The notes under the pieces were generated by a model. The model was not told where the DNA came from. It searched no databases and worked only from the letters and a program-made list of their open reading frames with translations. From positions 1 through 6,892 of the forward strand of contig JAISMW010000083.1 of NCBI GenBank assembly GCA_031276545.1: a stretch of DNA of 6,892 nt. Direction: 5' to 3'. Every line of letters begins with the position of its first letter. Position 1 is the first letter of the stretch. Of the stretch, positions 6,448-6,892 are shown in pieces. Source of the stretch: Tannerellaceae bacterium. GTDB lineage: Bacteria > Bacteroidota > Bacteroidia > Bacteroidales > Tannerellaceae. The translations under genes were made by a program, and so were the position numbers.

Positions 6448-6720
6448 GGCTTTAAATACAAAATATCTAAATTAAAATCTATTTATTTCATCCTGAAATA
6501 TAAGTTATTAGGATTTAAATTTAAGCCTTCTGGATTTAAATCTAAATCTTCTGGATTTAAATCCAAGTCTTCTGGATTTAAATCCAAGCCTTCTGGATTT
6601 AAATCCAAGCCTTCTGAATTTAAATCCAAGCCTTCTGGATTTAAATCCAAGCTTTCTATATTTAAATCCAAGCTTTCTTAATTTAAATATAAACTATCCT
6701 GATTTTAATAAATATAAAGC
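6448..6720. repeat. 21-bp tandem repeat array, 13 units, with central palindrome
   Basis: Thirteen units of exactly 21 bp occupy 273 bp without an insertion or deletion. The consensus is GGATTTAAATCC followed by AAGCCTTCT. Units starting at 6574 and 6595 are identical to the consensus, those at 6511, 6532, 6553, 6616, 6637 and 6658 differ by one to four bases, and the outer ones (6448, 6469, 6490, 6679 and 6700) are more diverged. Nine successive units (6511-6699) keep the octamer ATTTAAAT. The sharp drop in GC against the GC-rich flanks is striking. Reading the plus strand in phase gives heptapeptides such as GFKSKPS; the minus strand gives LDLNPEG. Both frames lack a proper start, and stops appear at 6679 and beyond on the plus strand. 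The array ends about 240 bp upstream of the ruvB -7 box. Function unknown. Confidence 0.95.
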
Positions 6721-6741
6721 CTATTTAAGCCACTCTGACGA

Positions 6742-6892
6742 CGGTTTAAGAGGAAAAGCGGGAAGGGGAAGCTGCTGTGCCGCCGGCTCTCCCCGCTCGC
6801 TTGCCGCCTTCAGTCATTTTGCCGCAGGCTTAAGAGGAAAAGCGGGAAGGGGAGGCCGTTGTGCCGCAGGCTCTCCTCGCCCGCTTGCCGCC
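6742..6892. repeat. 84-bp direct repeat, two copies, running into the window edge
   Basis: Copy 1 (6743-6808) and copy 2 (6827-6892) are 84 bp apart and share most of 66 bases, for example TTAAGAGGAAAAGCGGGAAG, GGCTCTCC and GCTTGCCGCC. Weaker similarity extends a further 12-14 bases to the left of each copy. Each copy holds G-rich and C-rich arms (GCGGG...GGGGA and TCCCC or CCCGC) that could fold into a stem-loop. The YTTAAG motif of each copy, at 6745 and 6829, keeps the 21-bp phase of the neighbouring array (84 = 4 x 21). More copies probably follow outside the window. Confidence 0.85.

Noticed and set aside
4465..6681. A 738-codon open frame on the plus strand opposite the flippase and ruvB, running into the repeat array
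   Set aside because: It is antisense to two genes with clear families, is rich in Arg, Gln and His as expected from GC-rich third positions on the other strand, and shows no domain. It stays open through the array because 21 is a multiple of three.
6448..6720. CRISPR array
   Set aside because: Units follow each other directly with no unique spacers, the 21-bp period is too short, and no cas genes are in the window.

Overview
The window reads as a piece of a Bacteroidota chromosome, most likely Bacteroidales and close to Parabacteroides, Tannerella or Porphyromonas. The reasons are a Bacteroidales-type RuvB, an S46 dipeptidyl-peptidase with a DEGMW mature N-terminus, Bacteroidetes-style tyrosine integrase and IS66 remnants, and -7 boxes of the TAnnTTTG type used by the Bacteroidetes primary sigma factor. 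The genus is an inference.

Left part (1-1470): a graveyard of mobile DNA. Bases 189-691 are the N-terminal part of a tyrosine recombinase with two in-frame amber codons. It is cut off within its core-binding domain exactly where an IS66-type left end (GTAACC...) begins at 692. The IS66 remnant holds a TnpA-like gene with an internal TAA and an overlapping TnpB gene with an internal TAG. TnpB loses homology near 1251, so its end, the whole TnpC transposase and the right end are gone. A small AT-rich stretch follows.

Middle (1428-6209): a compact minus-strand operon, read right to left: ruvB (start at 6174), a 14-helix polysaccharide flippase-like membrane protein 15 bp later, and a secreted S46 peptidase 27 bp after that. 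It ends in a near-textbook rho-independent terminator with a perfect 14-bp stem. A -7 box at 6202-6209 and a Shine-Dalgarno sequence 8 nt before ATG fix the ruvB start. The peptidase carries Gly at the specificity position, which points to DPP7-type (hydrophobic P1) rather than DPP11-type (acidic P1) cleavage.

Right part (6205-6892): no convincing gene, but the most unusual structure in the window. Thirteen 21-bp units run in strict phase from 6448 to 6720. Each core unit carries the palindrome GGATTTAAATCC or a close variant. Isolated CTTAAG/TTTAAG motifs on both sides (6325, 6346, 6409, 6724, 6745, 6829) fall on the same 21-bp grid, and an 84-bp (4 x 21) direct repeat runs into the window edge. 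Since 21 bp is two helical turns, the palindromes all face one side of the DNA. The array lies upstream of the ruvB promoter. A strong 12-bp-stem hairpin sits between the two. The function is unknown.
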